Shown: positions 30,001 to 39,092 of the stretch, one piece after another | Numbering within the stretch: position 1 is the stretch's first letter | How the letters are laid out: each line of letters opens with the position of its first letter | Assembly (NCBI RefSeq): GCF_007860075.1 | Contig: NZ_SJPP01000002.1 | Coordinates: 930,001 to 994,000, forward strand | Direction: 5' to 3' | From: Symmachiella macrocystis | GTDB taxonomy: Bacteria; Planctomycetota; Planctomycetia; Planctomycetales; Planctomycetaceae | Length of the DNA stretch: 64,000 nucleotides | The notes under the pieces: model-generated | Told to the model about the DNA's origin: nothing | Database searches by the model: none | What the model saw: the letters and a program-made list of their open reading frames with translations, nothing else | Program-made: the position numbers and the translations under genes

Positions 30001-30125
30001 GGCATTGAATCGTTGCTTAGTTCAAATCTGCCCATGAAGTGGTTGCATTGTACGAATGGGACGAGTACCGGCAATCGAGTGTGACCAACGGGTGCGGAGA
30101 GGCTGAGTTTACGAAAAACCGCCGA

Positions 30126-30271
30126 GTAGCCGCGATTGCAACGCAATCGGGGCCGGCGCAGTCGGCAAGAAGCCGCAATTTGTGCGTTGCCTGAATCTCG
30201 ACGGTTCTCACTCAGAGTACCGCCGAATTGCGGCGTCCTGTGCCTGCGGAACACCGATTGCTGCGCGGTCG
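30126..30271 (+). repeat. 146-bp direct repeat, copy 1 (downstream of toxin)
   Basis: Begins GTAGCCGCGATTGCAACGC and ends with a degenerate GATTGC hairpin, with internal GAATCTCGACGGTTCT and CCTGTGCCTGCGG. The second copy at 30911-31056 has the same length and orientation. Each starts with the palindrome CGATTGC-AAC-GCAATCG. Confidence 0.9.
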
Positions 30272-30284
30272 AACCATGCAAGCA

Positions 30285-30575
30285 TCAAAGCATATCCTCG
30301 TAATTTCGCGCTGCATGCAGAATCCGAAGAATGCGGACCGTCTCCTCTCGGTGATCATAGAAGATCAAGTAGTTCCGCTTCACGGGCTTGCAGCGGATGC
30401 CCGGACGGATCATGTCGAGTCGAAAACCGATATCCGGTGTCGCAGCGATAAGGCCAAACGCGGTGTCAATCTGCCCGAGAAGTTCATCGGCTGCGGCGGG
30501 ATTGTCTTGAGCAATGTACGACCAAATGTCGCCCAAGTCGATTTTTGCTTGTGGCGTGATGAAGAGTCGAGCCAT
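30285..30575 (-). CDS. ParE/RelE-type toxin
   Basis: A 96-residue protein starting MARLFITPQAKIDLGDIWSY. The form LFITPQAKIDL...DIWSYIAQDNPAAAD...PDIGFRLD...KRNYLIFYD is characteristic of the ParE branch of the RelE/ParE superfamily, whose members poison gyrase or cleave mRNA. Its ATG overlaps the last base of the antitoxin stop codon (TAATG), so translation is coupled. The upstream gene is the antitoxin, and both sit between the 146-bp direct repeats. Target inferred from the family only. Confidence 0.9.
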   Translation of the reverse strand: MARLFITPQAKIDLGDIWSYIAQDNPAAADELLGQIDTAFGLIAATPDIGFRLDMIRPGIRCKPVKRNYLIFYDHREETVRILRILHAARNYEDML

Positions 30576-30838
30576 TACTCCGATTTCGCATCGCCCGGAC
30601 GGCGTACATCCTTGAGGAATTCTTGAAGATTCCACTCCTCCAATTCACCCCGATCAGCCTGCTCGATAGCCGGCTGCAGTTCAACGCGCAGTTGGTCAGG
30701 TGTGTAGCCGAACCAATCCAACAAAACATCGTGTCGCATGAGAAGATACGATTCTCCCTGGACAACTCCATTCCCCTCTTTCAGGGCCTGCTGTTGTTCG
30801 TCGGTCAGTTCGGGGATAGGGGAGTTGGATTGGATCAT
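30575..30838 (-). CDS. Antitoxin of the ParE-type module
   Basis: An 87-residue protein from the ATG at 30838. The C-terminal half (LQPAIEQADRGELEEWNLQEF) is the toxin-binding, acidic ParD-like part, and MRHDVLLDWFGYTPDQLRVEL precedes it. The open frame continues upstream to 31099, but that stretch is repeat sequence and not family-like. Antitoxins of this kind usually bind their own promoter. It lies immediately upstream of the toxin and shares its stop codon with the toxin start. Confidence 0.85.
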   Translation of the reverse strand: MIQSNSPIPELTDEQQQALKEGNGVVQGESYLLMRHDVLLDWFGYTPDQLRVELQPAIEQADRGELEEWNLQEFLKDVRRPGDAKSE

Positions 30839-30910
30839 GGTCACATCGTAACACGTCGCCGCCAGGAAATGCCATCTCAGTTTCCTGAGGTCGTAAGGAA
30901 AAACAACCAG

Positions 30911-31056
30911 GTAGCCGCGATTGCAACGCAATCGGGACCGGCGCAGCCAGTAAGAAGCCGCAATTTGTACTTGCCTGAATCTCGACGGTTCTGACTCAAA
31001 GGACCGCCGAATTGCACCGCCCTGTGCCTGCGGCACACCGATTGCTTCGCAATCGC
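30911..31056 (+). repeat. 146-bp direct repeat, copy 2 (upstream of antitoxin)
   Basis: Nearly identical to 30126-30271. Its right end keeps the hairpin CGATTGCTTCGCAATCG. Left hairpin CGATTGCAACGCAATCG. The antitoxin start codon lies 73 bp away, so this copy also contributes the module's upstream region. Confidence 0.9.
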
Positions 31057-31088
31057 TGCTACCACTGATCACGATCCCCACCGCGAAA

Positions 31089-31544
31089 CTAATCCCCATC
31101 CGGCATCCGCGCCGCCACCTCCTCCATCGTCAGGTCTTCCTTGTGTGTCGAGACCGTCCAGACATGCCCGAAGGGGTCTTCTAATGTGCCGCTGCGGTCG
31201 CCGTAGAATTGATCCGCTAACGGACGGAGTTCCTTGCCGCCGGCGGCGAGGGCTTGGGCGAACAGCGTGTCGCAATCCTCGACGTACAGCATCATGTTGA
31301 TTCCCGCTCCCCCCAAAGACTTCGGACCGCGAAATCCCATGTCGGGGTACTCATCGGACATCATGATCCGTGAATCTCCGATCTGAATTTCGGCATGCCC
31401 AATCTTTCCATCCGGGCCGGGCATCCGCATTAACTCCGTTGCACCGAACGCCTTCTCGTAGAATGCGATCGCCTCACCGGCGCCGTCGACGATCATGTAA
31501 GGGGTCGCTGTGTGATAGCCATCAGGAATCGGTTGCACAGTCAT
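31089..31544 (-). CDS. VOC family protein (PhnB/glyoxalase-like)
   Basis: A 151-residue protein with the YHTATPYMIVDGAGEAIAFYE opening and GDRSGTLEDPFGHVWTVSTH end of PhnB-type VOC proteins. These have a paired beta-alpha-beta-beta-beta fold and often bind a divalent metal, but their reactions vary and no specific substrate can be named. Stand-alone on the minus strand. Confidence 0.9.
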   Translation of the reverse strand: MTVQPIPDGYHTATPYMIVDGAGEAIAFYEKAFGATELMRMPGPDGKIGHAEIQIGDSRIMMSDEYPDMGFRGPKSLGGAGINMMLYVEDCDTLFAQALAAGGKELRPLADQFYGDRSGTLEDPFGHVWTVSTHKEDLTMEEVAARMPDGD

Positions 31545-31600
31545 GGGATCGCTCCATTGGGGGGTTCAAAATTGACTTTGAAATATTGGATAACAGTGAT

Positions 31601-32251
31601 TTAGCCGCCGAAACGTTCTTCAGTCCACGGGTCGCCGTGGTTGTGATAGCCCGCTTGCTCCCACAATCCGGGACGGTCTTCGGCGACCAGTTCAATCCGC
31701 TTTAGCCATTTGGCACTTTTCCAGGCATATAATAACGGAACCACCAAACGCAGCGGCCCACCGTGATCGGCACTGAGCGGTTGGCCGTCGTGCCGGTCGG
31801 CGAAAATCGCGTCGGGCGAGAGAAAATCGGCCAGCGGCATGTTTGTCGTCCAACCGTCGTCGTAACCGTGCGCGACCACATATCGCGCCGCCGATTGCAC
31901 TCCGGCGCGTTCCAGCAGTTCCCGTACGGCAACCCCATCCCACAGATTCCCCAGCCGGGACCAGGTGGTCACGCAATGAAAATCGGAGAAAACCTGCGCG
32001 CGGGGCAACTCTCCAAATTCGCTCCACGAAAACTTCAACGGCTGGTCAACCAGGCCATCGATGGTTAGCTCCCAAGTGTCCAATTCGACGTGCGGCACAC
32101 GGCCGTAATGCAAAACGGGCCATTTGCGCGTGCGGGTTTGGCCGGGGGGAACGCGGTTTTCGCGGTGGGTATCGCTACTGATGATGACTTCTTCAGCGTG
32201 CGTATGAGGACCGGGAGCGTCGCCGGTTTGGTATTTTTCCGCTTCAGACAT
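31601..32251 (-). CDS. Sulfite oxidase-like molybdopterin-dependent oxidoreductase
   Basis: A 216-residue protein from the ATG at 32251. RVPHVELDTWELTIDGLVDQ and FSDFHCVTTWSRLGNLWDGV place it in the sulfite-oxidase/MsrP molybdopterin fold; the cysteine in FHCVTTWS is the predicted molybdenum ligand. The second half has WTTNMPLADFLSPDAIFAD and GGPLRLVVP, conserved in this family. There is no Tat or Sec signal, so it is cytoplasmic. It needs the molybdenum cofactor made by genes such as those at 55-59 kb. Substrate unknown. Confidence 0.9.
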   Translation of the reverse strand: MSEAEKYQTGDAPGPHTHAEEVIISSDTHRENRVPPGQTRTRKWPVLHYGRVPHVELDTWELTIDGLVDQPLKFSWSEFGELPRAQVFSDFHCVTTWSRLGNLWDGVAVRELLERAGVQSAARYVVAHGYDDGWTTNMPLADFLSPDAIFADRHDGQPLSADHGGPLRLVVPLLYAWKSAKWLKRIELVAEDRPGLWEQAGYHNHGDPWTEERFGG

Positions 32252-32572
32252 GTCGGTGCCCTGGAGGGAACGAGTACTTAAAGGCCCTCTGCCATGGGCC
32301 AGGGCCACGTTTTGAGATGCTTCCCAAGTGCCTATCATTCTAGGGATCCGCGTTTCAAAATCCAATGTTCCTGCCGGACAGCATCACGGCGAATTTTGGC
32401 CGCCAGTGACGGCATTGACCCTGCGAGCGGCAAGATATAAACTTCGCGCTGCAGAGAATTTACAAGAATTTAGCGTTTCCCGGCGTGATTTGTTCGCGCT
32501 GGCAGCGCGATGGGTTTGCTCGCACTTTCCGAGACACGGGGGTCGCGTCAACGCGGCTTGATAGGCAGAGCT

Positions 32573-35500
32573 ATGGAATTTTTAGACAAAATCGGTGAGT
32601 CCGTCAGTAGCTTCATCGGATGGTTCCTGGGTTTATATACCCGGCTATTTGGTTCCTCCAACGATCGACAAATGCGTCGACTCGGCTTTGACCGCCGCGG
32701 CGAGGAAACCACGATCGTCCCTGGTTCCTTGTTGGACACGATCAACAGTCTGGAACCAGAAGTCCAAAAATTGTCTGACGAGCAACTCCGGCAAACGGCG
32801 ATCGACTTCCGCGCACGGATGGCGACGGGAGAAACACTCGATGATCTGTTGCCCGAGATGTTCGCCCGTGTCCGCGAAGTGGGCATCCGCATCCTGAAGA
32901 TGCGGCACTACGACGTCCAGATGATCGGCGGTTACGTTCTGCACAACGGCAACATCGCCGAAATGGTCACTGGTGAAGGAAAAACGCTCGTGGCAACATT
33001 GGCGGTTTCGCTCAACGCGGTCGCCGGTCACGTCCACGTGATCACCGTCAACGATTACCTGGCGCTGCGCGACATGGAATGGATGGCGCCGTTGTACCAA
33101 GGACTCGGACTGACCGTCAGCGCCATCCAAGGGGGCATGGACCCGCACGAACGGCAACCCGCCTATGCCTGTGATATCACCTACGGAACCAACAACGAAT
33201 TTGGCTTCGACTACCTCCGCGATAACATGAAACCGACGAAGAAGCTGCAGGTGCAAGGCCCGCTGCAATTCGCCGTGATTGACGAAGTCGACAACATTTT
33301 GATCGACGAAGCCCGGACGCCGTTGATCATCTCCGGCCCGGCTTATGACGACGTCACCAAATACGCCAAAGCCAACCGCATCGCCGCTCAATTGAAAAAG
33401 GGTGAGCACTTTGAGGTCAAGGAAAAAGAACACTCGGCGCATCTGACCGACGAGGGAGTTCGCAAGGCTGAAGAATTAGCCGGCGTCGAAAGCTTTTACA
33501 CGACCGGCAATATGGAATGGCCGCACTTGATCGACAACGCGCTCAAGGCACACTTCCTGTACAAACGGGACACGAATTACGTGGTGCAGGAAGACGAAGT
33601 GGTCATCGTCGACGAGTTCACCGGGCGCCTGATGCCGGGACGGAACTGGAGCGACGGTCTGCACCAAGCGGTCGAAGCCAAAGAAGGGGTGAAGATCAAG
33701 GAAGAAAACCAGACGTTGGCCACGATCACGCTGCAAAACTTTTTCAAGCTATACGACAAACTCGGCGGCATGACCGGAACGGCCATGACCGAAGCGGGCG
33801 AATTCTGGAAAATCTACAAGCTGGATGTCGTGGCGATTCCGACGAACCGCCCCATGCAGCGGATCAATTCGCCCGATATGATCTACCGCACCGATCAGGA
33901 AAAATACCACGCCATCGGCGAGGAAATCCGCGAAGTGCACCAGACGGGACGACCGATTCTGGTCGGCACAACCTCGATCGAGAAGTCAGAACTCCTCAGC
34001 AGGCAGCTCGGCAAATATGGCGTGAAGCACGAAGTCCTCAACGCCAAACAACACGGTCGTGAAGCGGACATCATCGCCCAGGCGGGTCGTCTCAGCGGCG
34101 TGACAATCGCCACCAACATGGCCGGTCGTGGAACGGACATCATCCTGGGAGGAAACTCCGAGGCGATGGCCTGGGAAGTGCTCAAGCACAAATATGAGTC
34201 ACGACTAGATGTTCCAAAAGCGGAATTTGAAGAGGTCGCCAAGGAAATCGCCCAACGCGAAGGCATGGCCGATGAGGGCAAGAAGGTCTCCGAATTGGGC
34301 GGCCTGCACGTGATCGGCACCGAACGCCACGAAGCCCGGCGGATTGACCTGCAGTTACGCGGACGGAGCGGTCGCCAAGGGGACCGCGGGTCGAGCCGCT
34401 TTTTCCTGTCGTTGGAAGACGATCTGATGCGGATCTTCGCCGGCGATTGGGTCAAGGACATTTTGACCCGTTTAGGGATGCAAGAAGGCGAAGCCATCGA
34501 GAGCCGCATGGTCAGCAAGCGAGTCGAAGGCGCTCAGAAAAAACGCGAAGAATACAACTTCGAAGTGCGTAAAAACCTGCTCGAATATGACGAAGTCATG
34601 GACGAGCAACGCAAACGCGTCTATGGATATCGCCAACATATCCTCGACGGGGGAAATTGCCGCGAACTGATCATGGAGATGGTCGCCGACCAAGTCCGCA
34701 GCATGACAGCAGAAATTCTTGACCCCGCCTACGGACACCAAACCGCTGTGGTCTGGGCCGGTCAGGAGTTGGGCGTCGATCTCGACTTCCGCGACGTCAA
34801 ACAGATGAACTTGGATGATTTCGAAAGCTACGTGACCGATCAAGCCCAACGGCAATCGGAAGTACTCATTCAAGATCAAATCGAAGAGAACCTGCCCGAC
34901 GATGCTGAAGACAAACGGGAATGGAACTGGCTGACAATTTCCAAATGGGCCAATGCCCGTTATGGATTGAATACCAACGACCGCGAATTGCGCAAGGTCG
35001 GCCGCGATGACCTGTTCGAATATCTACTCAAACGGGCCCATGAGGCCATCGAACGATTCGACCTCACGCCGCTGAAGGATTTTCTCTCCGATGATTGGAG
35101 CCAACGCTCACTGGCGGGCTGGCTGGAACATCGGTTCAGCCTGCGTATGGATCCCGAAACGTTCAAAGAGATCGAGATTCCCGACGCAATCGACGTGATT
35201 CTAGAAAAACTAGAAACGCTCTACCACGAAAAAGAAATCAACTTCCCCGTCACCCTGGGAATCAACAAATTCCTCGCCGGACGCGGATCGAACGACCGCC
35301 CCGACCGCGAAGGCTTGATCAGTTGGGCCAACGAACGGTTCGAGTCGAAGCTCGACTTTGAAGACATCAAGAGCAAATCCCGGGACGAAGTCGTCGAGGT
35401 CCTCAACACCGCCAGCCGCGGATTTTATCGCAACGGCGAATTGCTCGAAGAAGCGGACGAAATTCTCAAGGAAGCATACGGCGACGACGATGACGCTCCC

Positions 35501-36094
35501 GATCATCCGCCGGAAAATATCCAACCACTGGAGAAACTCTCACAGTGGACGCAGGAAAAACTGCATGCGGAACTCGACGCCTCGCAATTACAAACTCTGC
35601 CGCGCAGCGATGCCCGCCGGGACGTACAAGGCAAAATCGACGAACGATATCGCCCCGAACTCAGCCAAGCCGAACGAGCGCTGATTTTGGAAGTGCTCGA
35701 CACCGCTTGGAAAGACCATCTGTACTACATGGACCACTTGCGGTCGGGCATCGGACTGCAAAGTTATGCCCAGAAGGACCCCAAAGTCGAGTACAAAAAA
35801 CAAGGTATGCGGGCCTTTGAAACCATGTGGACCAGCGTCGCCGACCGCGTGACGGACGCCATTTTTCGGTTGGAAGAGGCGAATCCGGAATTCCTCGGCT
35901 CACTGTGGAAGGTCTCTTCGACGGTTCATGAGTCGGCCCCCACACCGGAGGCGGACACCAGTCCCGGCCAAAATGCCGGCTCGGAACAAACAGCCATCGA
36001 ACCAATTCGCAACCACGGAAAACGTGTCGGCCGCAATGAACCCTGCCCCTGTGGCAGCGGCAAAAAATTCAAAAACTGTTGCATGCACAAATAA
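32573..36094 (+). CDS. secA: Preprotein translocase ATPase SecA, with an enlarged C-terminal half
   Basis: About 1,173 residues (typical SecA is about 850-930). Start ATG at 32573. Walker A is GEGKT (~134-138), DEVDNILIDEARTPLI is the Walker B/DEAR region, and the helicase end is QLRGRSGRQGDRGSSRFFLS. The tail is the SEC-C zinc motif CPCGSGKKFKNCC, which binds SecB or ribosomes. The extra length lies between the main ATPase body and the C-terminal scaffold: four related segments of about 60-75 residues (beginning near nt 34930, 35105, 35310 and 35530), each with a W-(A/L/T)-x(2)-(R/K) core. The post-insert WKDHLYYMDHLRSGIGLQSY is normal. Confidence 0.95.
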   Translation: MEFLDKIGESVSSFIGWFLGLYTRLFGSSNDRQMRRLGFDRRGEETTIVPGSLLDTINSLEPEVQKLSDEQLRQTAIDFRARMATGETLDDLLPEMFARVREVGIRILKMRHYDVQMIGGYVLHNGNIAEMVTGEGKTLVATLAVSLNAVAGHVHVITVNDYLALRDMEWMAPLYQGLGLTVSAIQGGMDPHERQPAYACDITYGTNNEFGFDYLRDNMKPTKKLQVQGPLQFAVIDEVDNILIDEARTPLIISGPAYDDVTKYAKANRIAAQLKKGEHFEVKEKEHSAHLTDEGVRKAEELAGVESFYTTGNMEWPHLIDNALKAHFLYKRDTNYVVQEDEVVIVDEFTGRLMPGRNWSDGLHQAVEAKEGVKIKEENQTLATITLQNFFKLYDKLGGMTGTAMTEAGEFWKIYKLDVVAIPTNRPMQRINSPDMIYRTDQEKYHAIGEEIREVHQTGRPILVGTTSIEKSELLSRQLGKYGVKHEVLNAKQHGREADIIAQAGRLSGVTIATNMAGRGTDIILGGNSEAMAWEVLKHKYESRLDVPKAEFEEVAKEIAQREGMADEGKKVSELGGLHVIGTERHEARRIDLQLRGRSGRQGDRGSSRFFLSLEDDLMRIFAGDWVKDILTRLGMQEGEAIESRMVSKRVEGAQKKREEYNFEVRKNLLEYDEVMDEQRKRVYGYRQHILDGGNCRELIMEMVADQVRSMTAEILDPAYGHQTAVVWAGQELGVDLDFRDVKQMNLDDFESYVTDQAQRQSEVLIQDQIEENLPDDAEDKREWNWLTISKWANARYGLNTNDRELRKVGRDDLFEYLLKRAHEAIERFDLTPLKDFLSDDWSQRSLAGWLEHRFSLRMDPETFKEIEIPDAIDVILEKLETLYHEKEINFPVTLGINKFLAGRGSNDRPDREGLISWANERFESKLDFEDIKSKSRDEVVEVLNTASRGFYRNGELLEEADEILKEAYGDDDDAPDHPPENIQPLEKLSQWTQEKLHAELDASQLQTLPRSDARRDVQGKIDERYRPELSQAERALILEVLDTAWKDHLYYMDHLRSGIGLQSYAQKDPKVEYKKQGMRAFETMWTSVADRVTDAIFRLEEANPEFLGSLWKVSSTVHESAPTPEADTSPGQNAGSEQTAIEPIRNHGKRVGRNEPCPCGSGKKFKNCCMHK

Positions 36095-36174
36095 CAAACG
36101 GCTCCCCCTCCTCGGCTTTCCCGGGGAGATTTGCCAAACAATCAATTCGCTCCACCATCGGGAAAGGATGCCCC

Positions 36175-37536
36175 GTGCCAGGTTGGCTGCTGAATCACCT
36201 GAAAAGTTGGTCGCTGAATCTCACGTATTTGACGATGCTGGTCATCATCTCGCCCATCGTCCTGTGGCGGATGCTGACTCAAGGCAAATACTGCGTCGGC
36301 TGGAATGAACGCTTGTTGGGCTGCGTGCCCCAACCCAAGGACAACAAGCCCTGTCTGTGGCTGCATGCCGTCAGTGTGGGCGAAGTCATGCAACTCCGCC
36401 CGGTCGTCGCCGCTCTGCGCGAGCAACTTCCCGATTACCACTTCGTGATCACCACAACAACCGTCACCGGCCGCGACGTCGCTGACAAGTCATTCCCCGA
36501 CGACACGGTCTGCTACTTTCCATTCGATTTCACCTGGTCTGTCCGACGGGCCATCCGACGACTCCGCCCTGTGGCAGTGGTGTTGGTCGAATTGGAAATT
36601 TGGCCGAATTTGATTCTGGAAACCGATCGCACAAACGTCCCGGTAATTTTGATCAACGGCCGCTTGAGCGCAAGCAGTTTCCGCGGCTATACCCGCTTTC
36701 GTTACCTCGTGCGGGGTCTCCTGGAAAGCGTACACACATTTGCCATTCAAAACGAAATCTATGCCCAGCGGATGCGTGCACTCGGTGCGCCGCCTGAACG
36801 CGTGCACGTGACCGGCTCCATCAAATTCGATGCCGTCGAAACCGATCGCCACAATCCCCAAACCACCGAAATCCGCCGCGCCTTTGCGATTGCCAACGAC
36901 GCACCGATGTTTATCGCCGGAAGCACCCAATCGCCCGAAGAGGACTATGCCTTGGCAGCCTATCGGGAAATTCGCAAGAGCGTTCCCAAGCTGCGGTTGA
37001 TCCTGGTTCCACGACACAAGGAACGATTCGAAGAGGTCGCCCGCTTGGTCCAATCGCAAGGCTTCGCGTTGACTCGCCGCAGTACTGTAACCAGTGGCGA
37101 TTCGACTGGCGGCGATTCCGCCAACGGGCCTCCGGTACTTTTATTAGACACACTGGGCGAGCTTTCCGCTTGTTGGGGCTTGGCCGATATTGCCTTCGTC
37201 GGCGGCAGCCTGACCAAACGCGGCGGGCAAAACATGATCGAACCGGCCGGCTACGGGGCAGCGGTCCTGTTCGGCCCCAACACTCGCAATTTCCGTGATG
37301 TTGTGGAGATTTTGCTGAAAAACGACGCCGCTGCGGTTGTCCACAATGCAGAAGAATTGACGACGCGCATCCAAGCGCTGCTGCAATCCAGTTCCACGCG
37401 ACTGGAGATGGGTCGCCGCGCTCAACAATTGGTCTTAGCCCAACAAGGAGCCACCGCCCGAACCGTTGCTTTGATATCCCAGGTCTTGCCGAAAACGGCA
37501 TCCTGCGAAGCCTCATCCGGCAAGCGGGCAGCTTAA
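36175..37536 (+). CDS. waaA: 3-deoxy-D-manno-octulosonic acid transferase
   Basis: A 453-residue glycosyltransferase from a GTG at 36175, preceded by AAAGGA. An upstream ATG exists in frame, but it overlaps the secA end and adds an unlikely N-terminus. One membrane anchor (YLTMLVIISPIVLWRML) leads into HAVSVGEVMQLRPVV, the Kdo-transferase motif with the catalytic glutamate. GSIKFDA, ELEIWPNLI and GGSLTKRGGQNMIEPAGYG follow, and the last is the nucleotide-sugar site. It transfers Kdo from CMP-Kdo to lipid A precursor at the inner membrane. Its presence implies the cell can make lipid A-Kdo. Confidence 0.93.
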   Translation: MPGWLLNHLKSWSLNLTYLTMLVIISPIVLWRMLTQGKYCVGWNERLLGCVPQPKDNKPCLWLHAVSVGEVMQLRPVVAALREQLPDYHFVITTTTVTGRDVADKSFPDDTVCYFPFDFTWSVRRAIRRLRPVAVVLVELEIWPNLILETDRTNVPVILINGRLSASSFRGYTRFRYLVRGLLESVHTFAIQNEIYAQRMRALGAPPERVHVTGSIKFDAVETDRHNPQTTEIRRAFAIANDAPMFIAGSTQSPEEDYALAAYREIRKSVPKLRLILVPRHKERFEEVARLVQSQGFALTRRSTVTSGDSTGGDSANGPPVLLLDTLGELSACWGLADIAFVGGSLTKRGGQNMIEPAGYGAAVLFGPNTRNFRDVVEILLKNDAAAVVHNAEELTTRIQALLQSSSTRLEMGRRAQQLVLAQQGATARTVALISQVLPKTASCEASSGKRAA

Positions 37537-37789
37537 TTCCCCTTATCACCAGTCCCCCTTTCACCAGGGTCAGTTGTTGCCATTGCAAAAGTTCCCTACA
37601 ATCGGCCAACTTTCTATGCCCTCGATATCTGACGATACGTTGGCTCAGACAAGAAAACGATCCGCGGGTCAGTTCATTGATAATCAGTGGCTCCAATTCG
37701 GCTTGATTGAGCAATGCTCGACTCGGTCACTGAACTTTCCCACTTCCCCCAAATAATTCACCACAACGCTTTTTGTTACGGAGTGCCGC

Positions 37790-38932
37790 ATGGCCAACTA
37801 CTTATTTACCAGTGAATCGGTCAGCAACGGACACCCGGACAAAGTCTCCGACCAAATCTCCGACGGCATCCTGGACGCCCTGCTCGAGCAGGATCCCGCT
37901 TCGCGCGTGGCTTGCGAAACACTCTGCACGACCGACTTAGTCGTCCTGTCGGGCGAAGTGACCTCCAATGCGAACATTCACCACGAAGAAATCGTCCGCA
38001 ACGTCTGCCGCGATATTGGCTATACCGACACCGACATTGGCTTCGATGCGGAATCGTGCCGGATCTTCTTGGCACTGCACAGCCAAAGCGGCGACATTGC
38101 CCAAGGCGTGGACCGCGACGGAGCCGGCGACCAAGGGTTGATGTTCGGCTACGCCTGCGATCAAACCCCCGAATTGATGCCGCTGCCCATCGCGCTGTCA
38201 CACCGAATTTTGAATCGCCTCACCCAGGCCCGCAACGACGGAACCGTGGATTGGTTGCGGCCCGATAGCAAAAGCCAAGTCACAATCGAATACGACGGCA
38301 GCCGCCCGGTCCGCTGCAGCGCAGTGGTCGTTTCCACGCAACATGCCGACAGCGTCGAACAAAATGAAATCAGCGACTTCGTCATTTCCGAAATCATCGC
38401 CAAGGAAATCCCGGCGGAGTTGATGGAAAAAACGCCGCAATACCACATCAACCCGACCGGACGTTTCGTAGTCGGCGGGCCGCACGGCGATACCGGATTG
38501 ACGGGCCGCAAAATCATCGTCGACACCTACGGCGGTTGGGGACGACACGGTGGTGGCGCGTTCAGCGGAAAAGACTCCACCAAGGTCGACCGCAGCGCCG
38601 CCTATATGGCACGGCACGTCGCCAAAAATGTGGTCGCAGCCGGTTTGGCCAAAGAGTGCGAAGTGCAATTGGCCTACGCCATCGGCGTCGCCGATCCGGT
38701 CAGCGTGCATGTCGAAACCGGCGGAACCAACACTGTGCCTGAGGAAAAAATTGTCGCCGCTGTTCGCGAACTCTTTCCGCTCACCCCCAAAGGCATCATT
38801 GAATACCTCGACCTGCGACGACCGATCTTCCGCAAAACAGCCGCCGGCGGACACTTCGGACGCAACGATCCTGACTTCACCTGGGAAGCCACCAACAAAG
38901 CCGCTGACCTAAAGAGCGCCGCGAGCGCATAA
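37790..38932 (+). CDS. metK: S-adenosylmethionine synthetase
   Basis: A 380-residue enzyme making S-adenosylmethionine from methionine and ATP. Opens with [40 protein letters not shown] is the methionine/ATP loop; [20 protein letters not shown] is the conserved ATP/phosphate motif; AAGGHFGR is near the end. ATG at 37790 with GGAG seven bases upstream. I checked the 250-bp upstream region and saw no SAM riboswitch. A REP-like hairpin follows at 38948. Confidence 0.98.
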   Translation: MANYLFTSESVSNGHPDKVSDQISDGILDALLEQDPASRVACETLCTTDLVVLSGEVTSNANIHHEEIVRNVCRDIGYTDTDIGFDAESCRIFLALHSQSGDIAQGVDRDGAGDQGLMFGYACDQTPELMPLPIALSHRILNRLTQARNDGTVDWLRPDSKSQVTIEYDGSRPVRCSAVVVSTQHADSVEQNEISDFVISEIIAKEIPAELMEKTPQYHINPTGRFVVGGPHGDTGLTGRKIIVDTYGGWGRHGGGAFSGKDSTKVDRSAAYMARHVAKNVVAAGLAKECEVQLAYAIGVADPVSVHVETGGTNTVPEEKIVAAVRELFPLTPKGIIEYLDLRRPIFRKTAAGGHFGRNDPDFTWEATNKAADLKSAASA

Positions 38933-38947
38933 GAGTTTGTTGAAAGA

Positions 38948-38977
38948 GGGTGCCACTGGCGGCTTGCCCGCCAGTGC
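38948..38977. repeat. GCCACTGGCGG palindromic repeat
   Basis: GGTGCCACTGGCGG-CTTG-CCCGCCAGTGC, the same unit as at 15346-15374, located 15 bp after metK. It may serve as a 3' stabilising hairpin. Confidence 0.8.
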
Positions 38978-39092
38978 AAATCAAGCGACTGATAGGATCA
39001 GTGCTGAAGCAGTACCCAATTGAATTCTGGCCAGCACAACGGCCAGTTGCCGCGTTTGACAACTTCCACATCCACAACCACGGAGGCGAGGG

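Noticed and set aside
30839-31099. Upstream extension of the antitoxin frame.
   Set aside because: It runs through the direct repeat at 30911-31056 and is unlike antitoxins. The ATG at 30838 gives a normal-length protein.
36095-36174. Hairpin CTCCCC...GGGGAG between secA and waaA as a terminator.
   Set aside because: No U-run follows and the downstream gene begins within 60 bp, so it is more likely incidental.
37537-37789. Possible SAM riboswitch upstream of metK.
   Set aside because: None of the core features of SAM-I, SAM-II or SAM-III motifs could be found in the 250 bp.
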